DNA of 64,000 nt from Clostridia bacterium (GTDB taxonomy: Bacteria; Bacillota; Clostridia; Oscillospirales; Acutalibacteraceae), in contig JAFSEF010000116.1 in the NCBI GenBank assembly GCA_017435865.1, forward strand, positions 1 to 64,000. Reading direction: 5' to 3'. The notes below the pieces were generated by a model. The model had not been told where the DNA came from and searched no databases. It saw only the letters and a program-made list of their open reading frames with translations. Positions 61,681 through 64,000 of this stretch are shown one piece after another. How positions within the stretch are numbered: the stretch's first letter is position 1; every line of letters starts with the position of its first letter. The position numbers and the translations under genes are program-made.

Positions 61681-61709
61681 TTGACATTAATTGTCGGAAA
61701 CAGTATAAT
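61681..61709 (+). promoter_or_regulatory. Promoter of the uracil permease-upp operon
   Basis: A perfect TTGACA (61681-61686), a 17-base spacer and a perfect TATAAT (61704-61709). Predicted start near 61716, immediately at the GAGGTGAG ribosome binding site of the leader ORF. An inverted repeat GACA...TGTC (61683-61695) lies in the spacer. Confidence 0.88.
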
Positions 61710-61727
61710 TTTCGTGAGGTGAGCAAA

Positions 61728-61802
61728 ATGACAACGGCTAAAGCAAAAAAGATGTGCAACATTTTTTCTTTTCAGCCGTATTATTTTTATTTCACCTTTT
61801 AA
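61728..61802 (+). CDS. U-rich leader peptide (24 codons) of the uracil permease-upp attenuator
   Basis: A short ORF with its own GAGGTGAG ribosome binding site 5 bases before ATG. The first ten codons are A-rich (MTTAKAKKMC). The rest is almost all U-rich codons, translating to NIFSFQPYYFYFTF, with TTT five times and TAT three times. The stop codon (61800-61802) abuts the 5' arm of a terminator hairpin. This mirrors the pyrL leader of enterobacterial pyrBI: slow transcription of the U-rich stretch at low UTP lets a ribosome catch up and mask the hairpin. A Phe/Tyr-sensing reading is less likely given the downstream uracil genes. Confidence 0.75.
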   Translation: MTTAKAKKMCNIFSFQPYYFYFTF

Positions 61803-61834
61803 CTGACGTTTTTTTCGGCGTCGGTATTTTTTTT
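61802..61834 (+). terminator. Attenuator terminator hairpin upstream of the uracil permease
   Basis: The stem ACTGACG (61802-61808) with CGTCGGT (61819-61825), one G-U pair, a 10-base loop, then ATTTTTTTT (61826-61834). Its 5' arm begins at the last base of the leader stop codon, so a ribosome terminating there would cover it. The permease start is 34 bases further on. Confidence 0.8.
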
Positions 61835-61867
61835 GTGCAAAAAAAATAAATAAAAAGGAGAATCCCC

Positions 61868-63256
61868 ATGAAACTGATCTACGGTATCAAAGACAAGCCC
61901 CCCTTCGGGAAACTCGTACTGTTTTCCATCCAGCAGCTGCTTTCCATCATCGCAGCTACCATCCTTGTTCCCATGCTCGTCAACTACAACGGCGGCTACG
62001 AAACAGGCACGGTTCTTTCCACCTCTTCGGCTATGCTCGGTGCAGGCTTGGGAACCATCGTATACTTCCTGTTCACCAAGGGTAAGAGCCCCGTTTTCCT
62101 CGGTTCTTCCTTCGCCTTCCTCGGCTCTCTTTATGCCGCAACCGCAAACGGTTACATGGGCATCCTCATCGGCGGTTTGCTTGCAGGTCTTGTGTATGTA
62201 ATCATTGCCATCATCGTCAAAATCAGCGGTACGAAGTGGATCTCCAAGCTGCTTCCTCCCGTGATCATCGGGCCCACGGTTGCCCTCATCGGTCTTTCCC
62301 TTGCAGGTTCGGCCATCAACAACGTGCAGAACATTGCAGCTTCTACCGACAACTACAACCTGATCGCCATTCTTTGCGGCGTGATCACATTCATTGCAAC
62401 CGTTGTTGCATCCTGCTACGGCAAAAAGACTCTCAAGCTGATCCCCTTTATCATCGGTATTGCAGCAGGTTACATTTCTGCTGTTATCTTCACCGTGATC
62501 GGCATTGCAACCGAAACTCCCTATCTGCAACTGATTGACTTCAGTGTATTTGAATCCTTCTCATTCAAGACCATCGTTTCCGTTCCCGACAATATTGTTC
62601 TGTTCAAGGCAATCGGTGAAATGGGCTCCTTCGACTGGAAGAACGTTGCATCCATCGCACTTCTGTTCATGCCCGTTGCTTTCGTTGTTCTTGCCGAACA
62701 CATTGCTGACCACAAGAACCTCAGCTTCATCCTTTCCGACGGCGACAATCAGGTTGACCTTCTTGAAGATCCCGGTCTCTCCCGCACATTGCTGGGTGAC
62801 GGTGTCGGCTCCATGATCGGTACCATGTTCGGCTGCTGCCCGAACACCACTTACGGCGAATCCGTCGGTTGTGTTGCCATTACCAAAAATGCATCCGTTT
62901 ACAGCATCATCGGTGCGGCAATACTGGCTATTGTAATGGCTTTCATCACTCCGTTTGAACTGTTTGTCAGCTCCATTCCGACCTGCGTCGTCGGCGGTAT
63001 CAGTATTGCTCTGTACGGCTTTATTGCAGTTTCGGGTCTGAAGATGATCCAGAAGGTTGACCTGAACCAGAACAAGAATCTGTTTGTTGTTGCAGCAATC
63101 CTCATCCCCGGTATCGGCGGCATGACCCTCAACTTCGGCGGTGAAGATCCCTTCAATGCTCCCGTTATCAAAATCACAAACATTGCAGTCGCTCTTATCC
63201 TCGGTATCATCGTCAACGCTATTGTTTCCAAAGCAAAGGCTGACAATGAAGCATAA
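61868..63256 (+). CDS. uraA: Uracil permease, NCS2/nucleobase-cation symporter family (462 aa)
   Basis: About 14 hydrophobic segments. Family signatures are FLGSSFAFLGSLYA (about residue 78), the substrate-binding Glu in VVLAEHIADHKNLS (about 277), and GCCPNTTYGESVGCVAITKNAS (about 322-343), the NCS2 motif. It imports uracil with H+ or Na+. It is followed by upp 18 bases later and is controlled by the leader attenuator upstream. Start after AAAAGGAG. Xanthine or another nucleobase is possible in this family, but the upp neighbour favours uracil. Confidence 0.92.
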   Translation: MKLIYGIKDKPPFGKLVLFSIQQLLSIIAATILVPMLVNYNGGYETGTVLSTSSAMLGAGLGTIVYFLFTKGKSPVFLGSSFAFLGSLYAATANGYMGILIGGLLAGLVYVIIAIIVKISGTKWISKLLPPVIIGPTVALIGLSLAGSAINNVQNIAASTDNYNLIAILCGVITFIATVVASCYGKKTLKLIPFIIGIAAGYISAVIFTVIGIATETPYLQLIDFSVFESFSFKTIVSVPDNIVLFKAIGEMGSFDWKNVASIALLFMPVAFVVLAEHIADHKNLSFILSDGDNQVDLLEDPGLSRTLLGDGVGSMIGTMFGCCPNTTYGESVGCVAITKNASVYSIIGAAILAIVMAFITPFELFVSSIPTCVVGGISIALYGFIAVSGLKMIQKVDLNQNKNLFVVAAILIPGIGGMTLNFGGEDPFNAPVIKITNIAVALILGIIVNAIVSKAKADNEA

Positions 63257-63274
63257 AAAGGCAGGTAATACAAA

Positions 63275-63904
63275 ATGGCAAATATCACAATTTTCGATCA
63301 TCCGCTGATTCAGCACAAGATTGCCGTGCTTCGCAATGAAGCAACAGGCAGCAAGGAATTCCGCGAGCTTGTGAAGGAAATCACCATGCTCATGTGCTAT
63401 GAATCGCTGCGTGATCTTCCGTTAAAGGATGTTACGGTAAAGACCCCCATCACAGAAACCGTCTGCAAGATGGTAGACGGCCCGAAGTTTGCAATCGTTC
63501 CGATTCTGCGTGCAGGTCTGGGCATGGTGGACGGAGTGACAAGCATTGTGCCCGCAGCACGAATCGGTCATATCGGTCTGTACCGTGACGAAGAAACCCT
63601 TGAACCGCATGAATACTATTGCAAGCTGCCTCCGCAGATTGAAAAAAGACAGATCATCGTTGTTGACCCGATGCTGGCAACAGGCGGCTCCGCCATTGCT
63701 GCACTCAACTTCATCAAGCAGCACGGCGGCAAGAACATCAAGTTCATGTGCCTGATCGCAGCTCCCGAAGGCATCAAAGCCCTCAGTGCGGCACATCCTG
63801 ATGTACCGATCTTCTGTGCAAGCAAAGACGAAAAACTCAACGAAAAGGGTTATATCGTCCCCGGCCTCGGTGATGCAGGCGACCGTATTTTCGGAACAAA
63901 ATAA
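63275..63904 (+). CDS. upp: Uracil phosphoribosyltransferase
   Basis: 209 residues. It salvages uracil to UMP with PRPP. The N-terminal [20 protein letters not shown] and [10 protein letters not shown] are UPRTase hallmarks. The PRPP loop is [18 protein letters not shown] (about residue 128), and the uracil-binding C-terminus has [18 protein letters not shown]. Second gene of the permease operon. Confidence 0.97.
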   Translation: MANITIFDHPLIQHKIAVLRNEATGSKEFRELVKEITMLMCYESLRDLPLKDVTVKTPITETVCKMVDGPKFAIVPILRAGLGMVDGVTSIVPAARIGHIGLYRDEETLEPHEYYCKLPPQIEKRQIIVVDPMLATGGSAIAALNFIKQHGGKNIKFMCLIAAPEGIKALSAAHPDVPIFCASKDEKLNEKGYIVPGLGDAGDRIFGTK

Positions 63905-63919
63905 CAACACAAAAAGAAG

Positions 63920-63952
63920 CAGAGAGATGTTTTTGGCATCTCTCTGTTTTTT
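63920..63952 (+). terminator. Terminator of the uracil permease-upp operon
   Basis: A 10-bp perfect stem (CAGAGAGATG 63920-63929, CATCTCTCTG 63937-63946) with a 7-base loop and six T. The last 48 bases of the window show no gene. Confidence 0.92.
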
Positions 63953-64000
63953 AGTTTTTACTTTTTAATCGGTTCAAGTGCTTTTCAAAAAACGCTTTGT

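Noticed and set aside
1..64000. CRISPR arrays, insertion sequences, prophage genes, tRNA or rRNA genes
   Set aside because: No regularly spaced repeats, transposase motifs, phage structural genes or tRNA-like cloverleaf sequences were noticed anywhere in the window by eye.

Overview
The window reads as a chromosomal segment of an anaerobic, gut-type Firmicute of class Clostridia, most probably the Oscillospirales/Ruminococcaceae. Support for this: a SCIFF peptide with its radical-SAM maturase, a clostridial pyrCKDFEBI operon, a DUF1667/GlpA-like redox cassette, TAXI-TRAP transport, YlmH and YerC proteins, and strong AGGAGG-type ribosome binding sites. Most promoters are near-consensus TTGACA-N17-TATAAT boxes. 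Base composition is moderate and the genes are dense. I see no tRNA, rRNA, insertion sequence, CRISPR array or phage module. The species cannot be fixed from this sequence alone.

Layout. 0.3-7.3 kb: a tiny Cys-rich membrane peptide converges on a giant secreted protein built of MBG/YDG repeats. 7.5-13.7 kb: housekeeping operon glmU-pth-membrane protein-mfd. 13.7-18.5 kb: a membrane-bound XRE regulator, then a three-gene flavin redox cassette (Old Yellow Enzyme, SDR, FrdA-like flavoprotein). It is divergent from 18.5-21.7 kb, a GH3 glycosidase plus alpha/beta hydrolase. 21.7-23.1 kb: ThyX-like protein and YlmH. 23.3-31.3 kb: a six-gene cassette (GlpA-like, NAD/FAD oxidoreductase, DUF1667, FGGY kinase, alkyl-DHAP-synthase-like flavoenzyme, MFS carrier) for an unknown polyol or glycerol derivative. 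31.4-35.4 kb: an SGNH-DUF4358-MBOAT-DHHW operon, likely for O-acylation of a surface polymer. 35.5-40.4 kb: MATE exporter divergent from a TAXI-TRAP transporter. 40.5-44.1 kb: M15 dipeptidase, membrane XRE protein, and an acyl-activating enzyme coupled to an ACP. 44.3-49.2 kb: SCIFF-maturase-metF-metH. 49.3-56.4 kb: PLP decarboxylase divergent from the pyr operon. 56.5-61.5 kb: orphan ACP, TetR, DNA polymerase IV, a secreted Cys-rich protein, Hsp33, a methyltransferase and YerC. 61.7-63.9 kb: uracil uptake and salvage (permease-upp).

How it fits together. The pyrimidine theme is strong: de novo synthesis (pyr operon) and salvage (permease and upp) lie within 13 kb. The salvage operon is preceded by a 24-codon U-rich leader ORF whose stop codon abuts a terminator hairpin. 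This is the architecture of UTP-sensitive attenuation known from enterobacterial pyrBI, and it is unexpected in a Firmicute, where PyrR or a riboswitch would be usual. It is the most interesting regulatory element here. The GlpA/AGPS-like cassette is the best candidate for an undescribed catabolic pathway. Start codons were moved from the longest open frame wherever a ribosome binding site or promoter decided the matter.
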